Source of the DNA: DLKC01 sp002478885
Lineage (GTDB): Bacteria; Bacteroidota; Bacteroidia; Chitinophagales; Chitinophagaceae
Direction of reading: 5' to 3'
Assembly: GCA_046329585.1 (NCBI GenBank)
Contig: JAXLUI010000002.1
Location: 1,860,001-1,924,000, forward strand
DNA: 64,000 bases
Below the pieces are notes generated by a model. The model ran no database searches. It was given only the letters and a program-made list of their open reading frames with translations, and was not told the origin of the DNA. Positions 43,683 through 52,943 of this stretch are shown piece by piece. Position 1 is the first letter of the stretch. Each line of letters starts with the position of its first letter. The position numbers were made by a program, and so were the translations under genes.

Positions 43683-43805
43683 GCAGGCTAAAACCGATTA
43701 TTGCTCTTTCATCCCGGTTTTCCGGCTCCAGCCACATTTTCCCCAACTGTTAGGTATGTCTCCATCCCTTCTCACGTCTCCCGTTTCCCTGCTCCTTCAA
43801 CGGCG

Positions 43806-43860
43806 GAACGTACAAGGGAGTGACACAACCGGTGGCCGGCCATTCGATGCAGCCGGTCAC
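43806..43860 (+). repeat. Dispersed repeat copy 22 (GAGTGACACAAC subtype)
   Basis: GAACGTACAAGGGAGTGAC then ACAACCGGTGGCCGGCC, with GCCGGTCACC further on forming a hairpin. Confidence 0.85.
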
Positions 43861-43899
43861 CAAAAAACGGATCAGATTTTGTAGCATTAGGCTATTAAT

Positions 43900-44097
43900 A
43901 TGAAAACATATTTTATGGACAAAAAAATCAGTGCGCTTATTATAGGCGGCCTTGCCGTACTGGCTTATTACGGTTATCACAGGTTGAGCGCAAAACAAAA
44001 AAAAGCCATGATAGAGCAGTTGAAAAGGGAGGGGAAAAAATTATACGAGGAATATATACCCGCAAGGCCGGTAACAACCGATAAGAATTACGGTTAA
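43900..44097 (+). CDS. Small membrane-anchored protein
   Basis: A 65-residue protein (60 from the second ATG at 43915). One hydrophobic segment ISALIIGGLAVLAYYGYH is followed by a basic, helical, cytosolic-type tail (KQKKAMIEQLKREGKKLYEE). No family recognised. It sits directly upstream of the beta-propeller gene. The coherent layout supports a real gene; its role is unknown. Confidence 0.6.
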   Translation: MKTYFMDKKISALIIGGLAVLAYYGYHRLSAKQKKAMIEQLKREGKKLYEEYIPARPVTTDKNYG

Positions 44098-44249
44098 CCA
44101 CTGAAGCCTTGCAGTGTATCGGCATAACCAGCTACATTAAATTCCATGGCCGGCTGCCGCAGGTAACAATGACTGTACCTGTGAGACCAAATATGCTTTC
44201 TTTTGTTGCAACGACCAGTTTCGGTCGCCCGGCAACAAAAGGAAACCAT

Positions 44250-45185
44250 ATGACCAGGCCGTTAAGTTTGCCCACCCATGCTTTGGTGCTGTTGTTCTTT
44301 TTAGTTCCTGCCGTTGTTATTTATGCGCAGGAAAATACCCATACCTCACAAGGCCCGTACTTCGGCCTGGTGCCCCCGGGTAACGAGGCGGTTGTGTTTG
44401 CCAAAAATATTATCTCAACCGATGCGTATGAGCACAGCGCGCCAGCCTTTTCTGCAGATGGGAAGACCGTATTATGGACGGTAGTCGAACGGGACAGGCC
44501 AGCCAGGCTGGTTGAAATCACCATGGAAGGGAATAACTGGTCGCAGCCCCACGCGCCGTCATTCGCAGACTCGCTGCACGATGATTTTTATCCCTTCTTT
44601 TCCATCGATGGCAAACAATTGTTTTTCAGCTCACGTAGGCCTTTGCCTTCTGGTTTGCCGGTAAAGGATATGGCTTTATGGGCTGTTGAACACAAGGCGG
44701 ATGGTTGGGGAGTTCCTGTCCCTGTTGATACCACAATTTCCCACACTGTTGAATATGCCCATTCTTTGTCAAGACGGGGAACACTGTTTTTTTCGTTACG
44801 CGAAATGGTGAACGGCAAAGCCCGGTGGAGTATCTATACTGCTTCGTTTCTTAACGGCAGTTATGCTCCTTCTCAGCCCCTTGATACCAGCATCAATGAT
44901 GGCAGTTATGTTGACGGGCCGCTGGTAGCACCCGACGAAAGTTTCTTGATATTTGAATCCGATCGCCCCGGGGGAATGGGCAGTACCGATCTGTACATTT
45001 GTTTCAAAAAGAATGGGCAATGGAGCGCTCCCAAAAATATGGGGCCTTCCATCAACTCACCGAAAGCTGAAAGATTTGCCGGTCTTTCTCCAGGTGGCAA
45101 ATACCTTTTCTTTGGAAGCAACCGGTCAGGCGAATTACCGGACGTTTACTGGATCAGTGCTTCCATTATTGATTCACTGAAGTAA
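44250..45185 (+). CDS. Exported WD40-like (PD40) beta-propeller protein
   Basis: About 311 residues from ATG 44250, which starts a signal peptide (ALVLLFFLVPAVVIYAQ). Repeated propeller blades with the PD40/TolB-like pattern are visible: HSAPAFSADGKTVLWTV, DDFYPFFSIDGKQLFFSSRR, DGPLVAPDESFLIFESDRPGG and KAERFAGLSPGGKYLFFGSN. The blade motif (P-F-x-DG-K-x-L-x-F-x-S-x-R) is typical. Probably periplasmic and binding a partner, not catalysing; no enzyme motif. An OmpA-domain gene faces it convergently; PD40 and OmpA domains are fused in many Bacteroidota proteins. Confidence 0.82.
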   Translation: MTRPLSLPTHALVLLFFLVPAVVIYAQENTHTSQGPYFGLVPPGNEAVVFAKNIISTDAYEHSAPAFSADGKTVLWTVVERDRPARLVEITMEGNNWSQPHAPSFADSLHDDFYPFFSIDGKQLFFSSRRPLPSGLPVKDMALWAVEHKADGWGVPVPVDTTISHTVEYAHSLSRRGTLFFSLREMVNGKARWSIYTASFLNGSYAPSQPLDTSINDGSYVDGPLVAPDESFLIFESDRPGGMGSTDLYICFKKNGQWSAPKNMGPSINSPKAERFAGLSPGGKYLFFGSNRSGELPDVYWISASIIDSLK

Positions 45186-45258
45186 ATTTTAGCCGGTGTG
45201 ACCATAATCCTCCGGCGGTAAAGGTGCATGGCAATTCGGTCACCAAGGCCACGTCCCG

Positions 45259-46287
45259 CTATTTAATGCCGGTAAACTCTACCCTTCTGTTGCTGGCTTT
45301 TCCTTCCGTGGTAGCATTACTGGCGATGGGGCTGGACTCACCATAACCCTTTGCGGTAAGTTGTGTTTCTTTTACGCCTGCTGCAATAAGCAGGGCTTTT
45401 ACCGCTTCGGCACGTTGCGCAGACAGCTTAAGATTGGCTGCATCGTCTCCATCACTATCGGTATGCCCCCCTATCTCAAACCTTGTCCCTGGATTTGCCA
45501 ACAGGTATTTGCTGATCTCATTGATAATACTCATGCTTTCAGGTTTAACAATGGCTTTGCCCACGTCGAATCGATTAGCATGTGTAATAAATTTACCGTT
45601 CGTGAGCTCAAATTTCGCCGGTATGTTTTTGGCGACTTTAAAGTTTTTGAACAGGATATTCATGTCCTGGCTCTGATTACCGCTCACGACAATTTTTTGT
45701 GGCACAAGGTAACAATCAGCTATATCCAGTTGCCTGTAATGATCGAGATAAACCACCAGGTGTTTTCTCATATAAGCGATGGAGATGTGCACCCAGCGAT
45801 CATAAAATTTGCTCTCCCCAAAATATTCTTCCGGGTTGTCTTTGGCCACGGGCTCATGCCCCGGTATTGAAGCAGTCATCTCATGTTTGTTTGGGGTAAT
45901 AATTACTTCATTATCGCCATTCATGAGGTGTATTTCTATGCCTGGGTTGCCATCGTATCCCGCATCGAGCCATGTATCGTATTCAATCGTAAAACTGTCG
46001 GGTAGGCTGCTTGTATTTTTTAATTTTGGCGACAGCTTCGTGTAGTATTCATTAATGGAGATGGAAGTTTCGTTGTTCACACTTATAACGGCCGCCTTAC
46101 CCCCTTCCAGGTTCCATTGCAGGGGCGCTGCGCCGGGCTTATCGTTCACAAGGTTGTCGTCGAGCAAAATCGTTTCACCCGGTACAAAATCAAATGCAGC
46201 ATAGTCTTTATAATCTTTTGCTACCTGCGCAAGGCAGTTGCCTGCTATGAACAGCAATACAATCAATAACATTTTCCTGGTAAGCAT
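45259..46287 (-). CDS. OmpA-family peptidoglycan-binding protein
   Basis: A 342-residue exported protein. Signal peptide 1-20 (KMLLIVLLFIAGNCLAQ). Middle domain is a concanavalin-like beta sandwich (DSFTIEYDTWLDAGYDGNPG, FYDRWVHISIAYMRKHLVVY). The C-terminal OmpA domain has FEIGGHTDSDGDDAANLKLS, AQRAEAVKALL, GYGESSPIASN and ASNRRVEF with the Asp and Arg that bind meso-diaminopimelate. It probably tethers the outer membrane to peptidoglycan. Single gene. Confidence 0.9.
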   Translation of the reverse strand: MLTRKMLLIVLLFIAGNCLAQVAKDYKDYAAFDFVPGETILLDDNLVNDKPGAAPLQWNLEGGKAAVISVNNETSISINEYYTKLSPKLKNTSSLPDSFTIEYDTWLDAGYDGNPGIEIHLMNGDNEVIITPNKHEMTASIPGHEPVAKDNPEEYFGESKFYDRWVHISIAYMRKHLVVYLDHYRQLDIADCYLVPQKIVVSGNQSQDMNILFKNFKVAKNIPAKFELTNGKFITHANRFDVGKAIVKPESMSIINEISKYLLANPGTRFEIGGHTDSDGDDAANLKLSAQRAEAVKALLIAAGVKETQLTAKGYGESSPIASNATTEGKASNRRVEFTGIK

Positions 46288-46462
46288 AAACGGGCGTTTT
46301 ATTTTAAGATAAATAAGGCATAAGTTATCGTTTTTCCATAAAGTAAAAAAGCATCACAATAAGGTTCTCTTTTATTCGCCATTTTCCACACTACCAGTTG
46401 CAACAGCACTTACATAAGAGGTTTTACCTGGAGGCAGGCTACATTGCTGCTATGTTGCTTGG

Positions 46463-46510
46463 TTGCGCCTGTCCCGGGAGAAACGATCCGGGATCGCACA
46501 CTAATACAGC
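46463..46510 (-). repeat. Dispersed repeat copy 23 (hairpin-insert form C)
   Basis: TTGCG, 26-bp insert with CCCGGGAGAAACGATCCGGG, then TCGCACACTAATAC. Lies in the 270-bp gap downstream of the histidine-phosphatase gene. Confidence 0.85.
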
Positions 46511-46556
46511 AAAAGCCACGGGGAGCATTGTTATCCCGGTGCGCATTTCGGGAAAC

Positions 46557-47048
46557 TCAGGGTGCGCCATAAGTTGTCTCAGTAAGGCTTACGCGTGTCC
46601 ACAGGAAATGTGTTGCTTTAACAATAAAAAGATTATTGAAACCATCGTCCGGTATGCGTTGCAGGTGATGGGCAAGTTTAAAACTATCCAGCAATGGCAG
46701 CACAGTATTGCTATGCCCTACGAGCAACACATTTGCATGCAGGCTTTTTAGTTTAGCTACAAGTAAAGCCGTTGTATCGGGTGCATACAAGGTTATGGCT
46801 TTATGAATGCTGTCGCTCAGCGGCGTGGCTGTCTTAATGGTGCGTGTTGTATTGGTTGAGTAGATAAACCCGATGTTTTTTTCTTTTAACAGGTTTGCCA
46901 AATCCACTGCACGTTGTTCACCGGCCGCTGTCAATGAAGGATCAGCGGCGGGCGATACTCCTTTTTCTGCATGCCGTACCACGTAAATGTAATTGCTGCA
47001 TCCGGTAAGTAACCAAGCGCCCAGCAAAAAGCAAAGTATTTGTTTCAT
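46557..47048 (-). CDS. Histidine phosphatase lipoprotein
   Basis: About 163 residues from ATG 47048. Lipobox LLTGCS at about residue 18. Phosphohistidine motif YVVRHAEKG immediately after, the catalytic RHAE/G of the histidine phosphatase (SixA/phosphoglycerate mutase-like) superfamily. The second catalytic His is in VLLVGHSNTVL. It probably hydrolyses a phosphate ester in the periplasm; the substrate is unknown. The DoxX gene lies 46 bp upstream on the same strand, so the pair is likely an operon. Confidence 0.87.
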   Translation of the reverse strand: MKQILCFLLGAWLLTGCSNYIYVVRHAEKGVSPAADPSLTAAGEQRAVDLANLLKEKNIGFIYSTNTTRTIKTATPLSDSIHKAITLYAPDTTALLVAKLKSLHANVLLVGHSNTVLPLLDSFKLAHHLQRIPDDGFNNLFIVKATHFLWTRVSLTETTYGAP

Positions 47049-47093
47049 ATCATTATTTTTAGCCACTCAATAATCGGGAATACCAGGTAAAAG

Positions 47094-47516
47094 TTATGCC
47101 CCTTTTTTCAGCAGCCTGTCTGCGTTCCACATATCCCATTCCTGCGGCACAAAGTATAGAACAATAAGCAGTATCGCCCTTGGCATAACATAACTGAGGT
47201 CCCAGATAGGTTCCAGTAACCCATGCCCGAAAGAAACAATCAACAGGTCAATAGCCAGCAGGAACATGGCATATTTGCGAAAAAGGCCGGCGACCAGTAA
47301 AAAGCCACCGATCATTTCTATATAAGAAGTGTAATACACCGTTGCCCATAACAGCGGCACCGGCAGAAACGTCTTTTCAAAATCTTTGAAGAACATATCA
47401 TATACTTTGGGAACGGTAAAGCTGAAAACTTTACCGAAGCCCTGCATCATAAAAATAATACCGAGCAACATTCTTGTGAAGAGCACGCCGGTGGCCTTTG
47501 CATGTATATCTTTCAT
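47094..47516 (-). CDS. DoxX-family membrane protein
   Basis: A 140-residue inner-membrane protein with four hydrophobic helices. Family features: LFTRMLLGIIFMMQGFGKV, IEMIGGFLLVAGLFRKYAMF and LLIVSFGHGL. DoxX-like proteins take part in redox or quinone-linked processes; the exact role is not defined. Probably co-transcribed with the histidine phosphatase gene. No unusual features. Confidence 0.85.
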   Translation of the reverse strand: MKDIHAKATGVLFTRMLLGIIFMMQGFGKVFSFTVPKVYDMFFKDFEKTFLPVPLLWATVYYTSYIEMIGGFLLVAGLFRKYAMFLLAIDLLIVSFGHGLLEPIWDLSYVMPRAILLIVLYFVPQEWDMWNADRLLKKGA

Positions 47517-47655
47517 CCGCGATAAATTTCCTGCTCAATTTAAAACATTCATCCTGTAATATGGTGCCGGAAATTCACCCCAACTCTTTTATAGAAAACC
47601 GCCCGAAGCCAAAACATTTTAAGTCATCCTTATCAACCAACACTGGTGCAACCAT

Positions 47656-47695
47656 ACAAAAAAGAGTGCCGCCTTTGATAAAAGCGGCACCCTGT
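47656..47695 (-). terminator. Terminator of the 47742-48071 gene
   Basis: GTGCCGC / GCGGCAC stem with a 10-nt loop and a six-T run on the minus strand, 47 bp past the stop. Confidence 0.8.
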
Positions 47696-47741
47696 TATTG
47701 TTGCATGCAGTTCATTTACCTGCAACACTTCATGCAACATG

Positions 47742-48071
47742 TTAATTCTTTGGTTGCAGTTTTATTTCACCGACATCTGTTACCGGGTTATCTGTTTCAA
47801 CCACTACATCTTTTCGCCTGGTGTTGGCATAAGGCTCTTCCGCTTCAATGATAATGGAATAGGTACCTGACTTAACATCTTTGAATTCGAAAGCCCCGTC
47901 CTGCAGTTTGGTATTAAGCGTATCCGTTGGCGAAATTGCCCACACCCTCACCGCTTTGTCTGCAGGGGTAACCGTTCCTTTTATAGCGCAGGTTTTCTGC
48001 AACACGGTAAATGAGAAAAAAACTACCGTCGCTACTACCAAAGCCGCAAGGGCCCATCTTGTGTTTTTCAT
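47742..48071 (-). CDS. Small exported carboxypeptidase-regulatory-like domain protein
   Basis: A 109-residue protein. A hydrophobic N-terminal segment (ALAALVVATVVFFSFTVL) acts as signal or anchor. The rest fits a single beta-sandwich domain of CarboxypepD_reg type: CAIKGTVTPADKAVRVWAIS, GAFEFKDVKSGTYSIIIEAE and VTDVGEIKLQ. Such domains help bind or present ligands at the envelope. Alone, with its own terminator. About 320 bp upstream (48072-48391) show nothing recognisable. Confidence 0.78.
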   Translation of the reverse strand: MKNTRWALAALVVATVVFFSFTVLQKTCAIKGTVTPADKAVRVWAISPTDTLNTKLQDGAFEFKDVKSGTYSIIIEAEEPYANTRRKDVVVETDNPVTDVGEIKLQPKN

Positions 48072-48391
48072 AATTCAATTTTACAGGTTAACAAAAATGC
48101 TGCAACCTATTTCAGCGGCAGCTATATAAAACCGATGTAAACAAGTACTATGCCATAACCCGCCACATCTATGCGGTTACAATACAGGCATGCATAGCAT
48201 ATTTAACTTCTTTTTCACCGTAGCTGTTTGGTTCGCCGGAAACAGCGCACAGGATTTGTGGCGGCCGGCTACATTCATTTTCCTGCAATCCTTATTTATT
48301 GCCACTTAGCAAAAGGGCATCATTGTGGTTTGGGGCATTTGGTAATTTCCCCGCTGTTGCATTATAGGCAGCCAACAAAAACAACAATCAT

Positions 48392-48709
48392 ATGGCGCAA
48401 TACTTCATCTCGTTACCGAATGACAGGCAGGGAAATGTAAAAACCGGCATCAGGAAAAAAGATAAAAAGAAATTCCTCGATATCTTCTTCCCGTCAAAAC
48501 AGTTGAACAAAGAAGAGAAGATCGCCTACATCGTAGAGATCTCTCCCGTTTATGATATCGGCGAGTACCGGCTGTTAAAAACCAAAGAAGGCAAGTGGCT
48601 TGATGATGGGGAAGACAAATGGTTACGCCATGGTGAGGCTGCCTTTCATGCAGCGATCAAAAATGCTATCGATGACCATGAAAAGCGCAACGGCAAACCA
48701 TCGTTGTAG
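48392..48709 (+). CDS. Hypothetical protein
   Basis: A 105-residue, highly charged cytosolic protein; no family recognised. Seen: basic stretch RKKDKKKFLDIFFPSK, a strand-rich middle (YIVEISPVYDIGEYRLL) and a helical C-terminus (AAFHAAIKNAIDDHEKR). Codon use is like the neighbouring genes and no competing frame exists on the other strand. No operon partner. Confidence 0.6.
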   Translation: MAQYFISLPNDRQGNVKTGIRKKDKKKFLDIFFPSKQLNKEEKIAYIVEISPVYDIGEYRLLKTKEGKWLDDGEDKWLRHGEAAFHAAIKNAIDDHEKRNGKPSL

Positions 48710-48762
48710 AGTTTTAACAACGATCATTGTGGTAAGCTGTTATTGACCCGGCAACAATTTTT

Positions 48763-48797
48763 CATGGCATCGCCGCTTGCGTCGCACTCCTGTACCT
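48763..48797 (-). repeat. Dispersed repeat copy 24
   Basis: CATGGCATCGCCGCTTGCG then TCGCACTCCTGTACC. Between the hypothetical gene and the CE2-like gene, which are convergent. Confidence 0.82.
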
Positions 48798-48816
48798 ACA
48801 GCACTTTGCGCGGCTG

Positions 48817-49890
48817 TCACCATTTGATTGTTGTTTCAATATAGTGTACCAGGTCATCTGCCATCGCCTGCTGCTCTGCCACGGACGGATGCCCCGGGCT
48901 GTTTTTGAACGGAAAGAAATGCGTGGTTATTTTCTTGTCCCCTATGTTGGCTACCGCTTTTGATATATAACCGGGCCAGGGGGAGCCCTCCCTGGTGGCG
49001 TCCATACTGCCAAGTGCACAGATAATATTTGCTTTGGGATATTTATTACGGATATTTCTCACCAGGCTTTCATAGGCGTCGATAATCCGGGCAGGCGTTG
49101 GCGCAGTTGTATCAAACCGGTGTTTGAATTCAGGGTACTTGGGCTGCAGCACAAGCCATGAATCGTTCTGGAAAAGATTGATGACCACCACATCGGGTTT
49201 ATACAGGCTAAAGTCCCATTTACTGTTCTCATCGCCGCCATTTAAGCGATCATACATTTCTGACATTATCTGCGGGAACCAACTGATCATAACACCAATA
49301 CCACTCCGCGCGATGCAACTATACTCCGCATTGAAATGCCTTGCGGTAATGGCCGCATAACTAAGGTAGTTGTCTTCATACGGTGCCGTGCCCCTATCCT
49401 TCCCGGTGGTATCAAGCACTGCATAGCCGCAGGTAATAGAATTACCATAGAATTCGATCCTGTGCTTTTTAGCAGGAGACGCTTTAGCGATGCTGGCACG
49501 CTGGTCTAATTGAAAGCCATAAAACCAGGTACTGCCGAATATCCATTCAGTGCGTTTGAATAGTTCAAGCGTGTGCGCACCGGCGGGAAGGCCCGATACA
49601 AGTGTGTACCATTGCTTATTTGAGTCGGGCTTTATATCGGGCAGTAATTGCCCGTCCACGATCACTTTAAACCAGTTGATACCTGATTGATCCCTGAGCA
49701 AAGCTTTTATGCCGGTGCCTTTAAAATTAATCGTAACCGAAGTGCCTGACCAGCTTAGCTCAGCGGAATCTGCGTTGACCTTTACGCGGCCCATATAGCG
49801 AAGATGCCGGTCGTTGCTGTTGATAAGGGTTTGCGCAAACACAAGCTGCGTAACAATACATAAAAAGGCGATGCTAACAATTTGTTTCAT
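48817..49890 (-). CDS. SGNH/GDSL hydrolase, CE2-like acetyl esterase
   Basis: Secreted esterase of 357 residues. Signal peptide 1-19 (IVSIAFLCIVTQLVFAQ). N-terminal jelly-roll (about 25-135; YMGRVKVNADSAELSWSG, SGLPAGAHTLELFKR), then the SGNH domain: nucleophile in IEFYGNSITCGYA, the Asn block VVINLFQNDSW, and the catalytic His in NSPGHPSVAEQ. This two-domain layout is that of carbohydrate esterase family 2, which removes acetyl groups from polysaccharides. The GH3 gene is 103 bp upstream on the same strand, consistent with joint action on acetylated xylan or glucomannan. Confidence 0.88.
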   Translation of the reverse strand: MKQIVSIAFLCIVTQLVFAQTLINSNDRHLRYMGRVKVNADSAELSWSGTSVTINFKGTGIKALLRDQSGINWFKVIVDGQLLPDIKPDSNKQWYTLVSGLPAGAHTLELFKRTEWIFGSTWFYGFQLDQRASIAKASPAKKHRIEFYGNSITCGYAVLDTTGKDRGTAPYEDNYLSYAAITARHFNAEYSCIARSGIGVMISWFPQIMSEMYDRLNGGDENSKWDFSLYKPDVVVINLFQNDSWLVLQPKYPEFKHRFDTTAPTPARIIDAYESLVRNIRNKYPKANIICALGSMDATREGSPWPGYISKAVANIGDKKITTHFFPFKNSPGHPSVAEQQAMADDLVHYIETTIKW

Positions 49891-49993
49891 GATGGCTTAA
49901 ATATAAAATAAATTCTTTCGAAGCATGTATGAAATAGCTTAACCGACGCAAGAGGTATTGCCATAAAAGTGCGCCAAAGCCCGGCTCAAAAAT

Positions 49994-52195
49994 CTAATTC
50001 AATGAAATGACAGCCGATAATTTCTCGTCTTCAGCATTACTGCCGGCAACAATTTGGTAACTGCCGGGGAACAACTTCCATGAGTGTGTTGCATCGTCCC
50101 ACTTCTGCAGTTCAGCGACAGGGATAGCGAAGGAAACAATGGCCGATCCCTTGCTTTCGATATACACACGTTTGAATGCTTTTAATTCCCTCAGCGGCAT
50201 GTTTACTGCTGCGGGATAATGAATGTAGAGTTGTGCTACCTCGTCTGCATTGTAAGCCCCGGTGTTGTTTATTTTAACGGAAAATAAAAGACTGTCTTTA
50301 ACAAGGGCCGGCTTTTTCATCCACTGGTAGCTGAAGTTACTGTAGCTTAATCCAAAGCCAAAAGGATACTGCGTTTTGCCGGTGAAGTACCGGTAAGTCC
50401 TTCCTTTCATGCCATAGTCTTCATAAGGCGGCAGATCGCTGAAGTCGTTGTAAAAAGTCACGGGCAAATGACCGGAGGGGGAAACTTTCCCGAATAATAT
50501 ATCCGCAAGCGCGTTGCCTCCTTCTTCGCCGGGGTACCATGCAAGAATGATCGCGTCGGCATAGTCAGCGATCGCGGAGACATCGACGGCACTGCCTGCA
50601 TTGATCACCGCAATTATAGGTGTTTTGGTGCCTTTACGCAGCGCTTTCATGTAAGCGATGTGCGATGCGGGAAGGCTGAGACTTTTCCTGTCGCCCCCAC
50701 CTTCTGCAAGGAATGCGTCGCCTTCTTCGCCTTCATAAACAGGCGTAAGGCCGATCATCGCAACCGTAATATTTGCATTACCCGCAGCCCATATACCGCC
50801 AAAGTGCACCGTGTCTTTATAATCGCAGCCCATATCATACTCGATCCTTGTTTCGGGCCCCGCTGCATTGGTGATGCCTTCCACGAAGTTGACAGCGTTA
50901 TTGCTTACGCCATGGTAGTTGCCGATGAGCGCATCCAGTGAAGCGGCATTAGGGCCAACGATCATGATCGCGGGATATTTGCTTTTATCAAGGGGGAGGA
51001 TATTCTTGTTGTTTTTTAGCAATACCATGCTTTGTTGCGCCATTGTTCGCGCCAGTGAGCGGTGGTAATCGTTGGCGATGCTGTCGGCGCCATACGATTT
51101 GTAAAATGATGATTGATTGTCGTCGAAGAAACCCAATTTTATTTCGGTACGCAGTATGCCTGCAAGCGCTGTGTCTACCTCCTGCGTGGTCAGCAGTTTT
51201 TGGTTTACCGCGTTTACTACATCATCCTGCAGCAGGTTACTGCAATCAAGGTTAACACCGGCCTTTATCGCGGCTGCAGCAACCGCTACACTATTCGGTA
51301 ACGTTTTGTGGGTTGTATAAATATCTGACAACGCCCAGCAATCGGTAACCACATGACCTTTAAAGCCCCATTCTGTATGGAGTATATCATGCAGCAATGT
51401 ATTGCCCGTGCAACATGGCTCGTTGTTTACGCGGTTATAGGCACACATTACTGATTCTACTTTTGCATCAACAAGTTTTTTAAATGCATAGAGGTAGGTT
51501 TCTCTCAGGTCTTTTTCATCGATCACCGCGTTAAAGCCGTGCCGGAGGCTTTCGGGTCCGCTGTGCACCGCAAAATGTTTAGCGCATGCGGCAGCTTTTA
51601 AATGCAAAGGATCTTCACCCTGTATACCTTTTACAAATGCTGTTCCCATGGTCGCTGTAAGAAAAGGATCTTCGCCATAGGTCTCCTGTCCGCGGCCCCA
51701 GCGCGGATCACGGAAGATGTTGATATTGGGCGACCAGAACGTAAGGCCCATATATTGCAAATGCGTACCACTCTTTTCTGCAAGATTGTATTTGGCCCTT
51801 GCTTCGGTAGAAATGCAGGAGGCAACCTGTGTAAGCAGTACATCATTAAAACTTGCCGCCATGCCGATGGCCTGTGGGAAGATGGTGGCATTACCAGCCC
51901 GTGCAACACCATGGAGGCCTTCATTCCACCAGTTGTATGCAGGAATACCGAGCCTTGGAACGGCTTTGCTGTTATAACCAAGCAGTGAGACCATTTCTTC
52001 CAGGGTAAGTTGTTTCAACAGGTCATTCACACGTTCATCCACTGACAGCCTGCTGTTTCTGAAGGGTTGATTGTTTTGTGCAAACAAAAGAGCAGCAGGC
52101 AATAAAATACCTGCTAACAGGTGTGACATGATTAACGAAAGCCTGCTGTTTGTTGAAGGCCGGCGGTAAGGAAATGTACGTGCGAAAATTTGCAT
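49994..52195 (-). CDS. Glycoside hydrolase family 3 beta-glycosidase
   Basis: Exported enzyme of 733 residues; the signal peptide may begin at the internal ATG 52129 (MSHLLAGILLPAALLFAQ). N-terminal barrel with WWNEGLHGVARAG and CAKHFAVHSGPES. Nucleophile D285 in HVVTDCWALSD. The alpha/beta sandwich follows with the acid/base region EGEEGDAFLAEGGGDR. C-terminal fibronectin III-like domain (YRYFTGKTQYPFGFGLSYSN onward). The NWWNEGLHG motif resembles beta-xylosidase/arabinosidase-type GH3 from Bacteroidota; glucosidase activity is also possible. Likely co-transcribed with the CE2-like esterase. Confidence 0.93.
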   Translation of the reverse strand: MQIFARTFPYRRPSTNSRLSLIMSHLLAGILLPAALLFAQNNQPFRNSRLSVDERVNDLLKQLTLEEMVSLLGYNSKAVPRLGIPAYNWWNEGLHGVARAGNATIFPQAIGMAASFNDVLLTQVASCISTEARAKYNLAEKSGTHLQYMGLTFWSPNINIFRDPRWGRGQETYGEDPFLTATMGTAFVKGIQGEDPLHLKAAACAKHFAVHSGPESLRHGFNAVIDEKDLRETYLYAFKKLVDAKVESVMCAYNRVNNEPCCTGNTLLHDILHTEWGFKGHVVTDCWALSDIYTTHKTLPNSVAVAAAAIKAGVNLDCSNLLQDDVVNAVNQKLLTTQEVDTALAGILRTEIKLGFFDDNQSSFYKSYGADSIANDYHRSLARTMAQQSMVLLKNNKNILPLDKSKYPAIMIVGPNAASLDALIGNYHGVSNNAVNFVEGITNAAGPETRIEYDMGCDYKDTVHFGGIWAAGNANITVAMIGLTPVYEGEEGDAFLAEGGGDRKSLSLPASHIAYMKALRKGTKTPIIAVINAGSAVDVSAIADYADAIILAWYPGEEGGNALADILFGKVSPSGHLPVTFYNDFSDLPPYEDYGMKGRTYRYFTGKTQYPFGFGLSYSNFSYQWMKKPALVKDSLLFSVKINNTGAYNADEVAQLYIHYPAAVNMPLRELKAFKRVYIESKGSAIVSFAIPVAELQKWDDATHSWKLFPGSYQIVAGSNAEDEKLSAVISLN

Positions 52196-52226
52196 GATTA
52201 AAATTTATCAGTCAAAAGAAGTTGGG

Positions 52227-52619
52227 TTAAATCAACAATGGAAGTATTGCATCAAGATCAATGTCCTGTTCTTTCAACGGGACCAACGTCGTATCCTGGA
52301 GGATGGTGCCCAATTTGCGCATATCAAATTTCTCTTTGAATTTGGCATAGGAATTCCTGATCATTCTCAGCAGTTCATTTTTATCCACCACATCAGCAAG
52401 GTCGATCACGTAAGAATCCTCAGCAACATATTTAAGAATGGTTGTATTGCCAATAACAAAATTGCAACTGAACCTGCAGGCGATACCTTTCTTATCAAGT
52501 GCCCGCTTTCTCATTACATCAAAAGAAGTAGCACTACGAATCTTTTCCGTGCTGCTGTCAAAGGCCGCCGGAGCGTGATAGTGCCATTCGCTGACTACCA
52601 TCTCAGTTTGTTCGATCAT
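52227..52619 (-). CDS. Hypothetical protein
   Basis: About 130 residues from ATG 52619 (MIEQTEMVVSEWHYH); the frame extends 18 codons further without a plausible leader. No family recognised. Composition is cytosolic, with a beta-rich first half (GIACRFSCNFVIGNTTILKY) and a helical second half, ending DAILPLLI. The layout faintly recalls SecB-like chaperones, but I see no decisive motif. The GH3 gene follows 31 bp downstream on the same strand. Confidence 0.6.
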   Translation of the reverse strand: MIEQTEMVVSEWHYHAPAAFDSSTEKIRSATSFDVMRKRALDKKGIACRFSCNFVIGNTTILKYVAEDSYVIDLADVVDKNELLRMIRNSYAKFKEKFDMRKLGTILQDTTLVPLKEQDIDLDAILPLLI

Positions 52620-52782
52620 TTCATTTGTACAGCGTGAAAAATTGATTGCGCTAAAATTAAATATAATGTGCAAGCGCTTTAAATAATTATGAGGCGGAAT
52701 AAAAGAGGCCCTGAGCCAGGAGCCGCGGACTTACTGATAACCTTTAGTCAAATGCAGTTCAAAGCATGCCGCCTGAAGTTCG

Positions 52783-52840
52783 GAACGCACAAGTGAGTGA
52801 CACAACCGAAGCCTGGCAGGATTACTGCAGGCCGTAACCA
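52783..52840 (+). repeat. Dispersed repeat copy 25 (GAGTGACACAAC subtype)
   Basis: GAACGCACAAGTGAGTGAC then ACAACCGAAGCCTGGCAGG; the tail pairs CCTGGCAG with CTGCAGG. In the 270-bp gap before the GH42 gene. Confidence 0.87.
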
Positions 52841-52943
52841 AAAACCTCCTGTGTTGCATTCTCTTATTGCCACAATATAAATACTGCTTAAATTCATACG
52901 TGTATTATCCACACTTATTGATCACTTCTTACAAATCAATTGT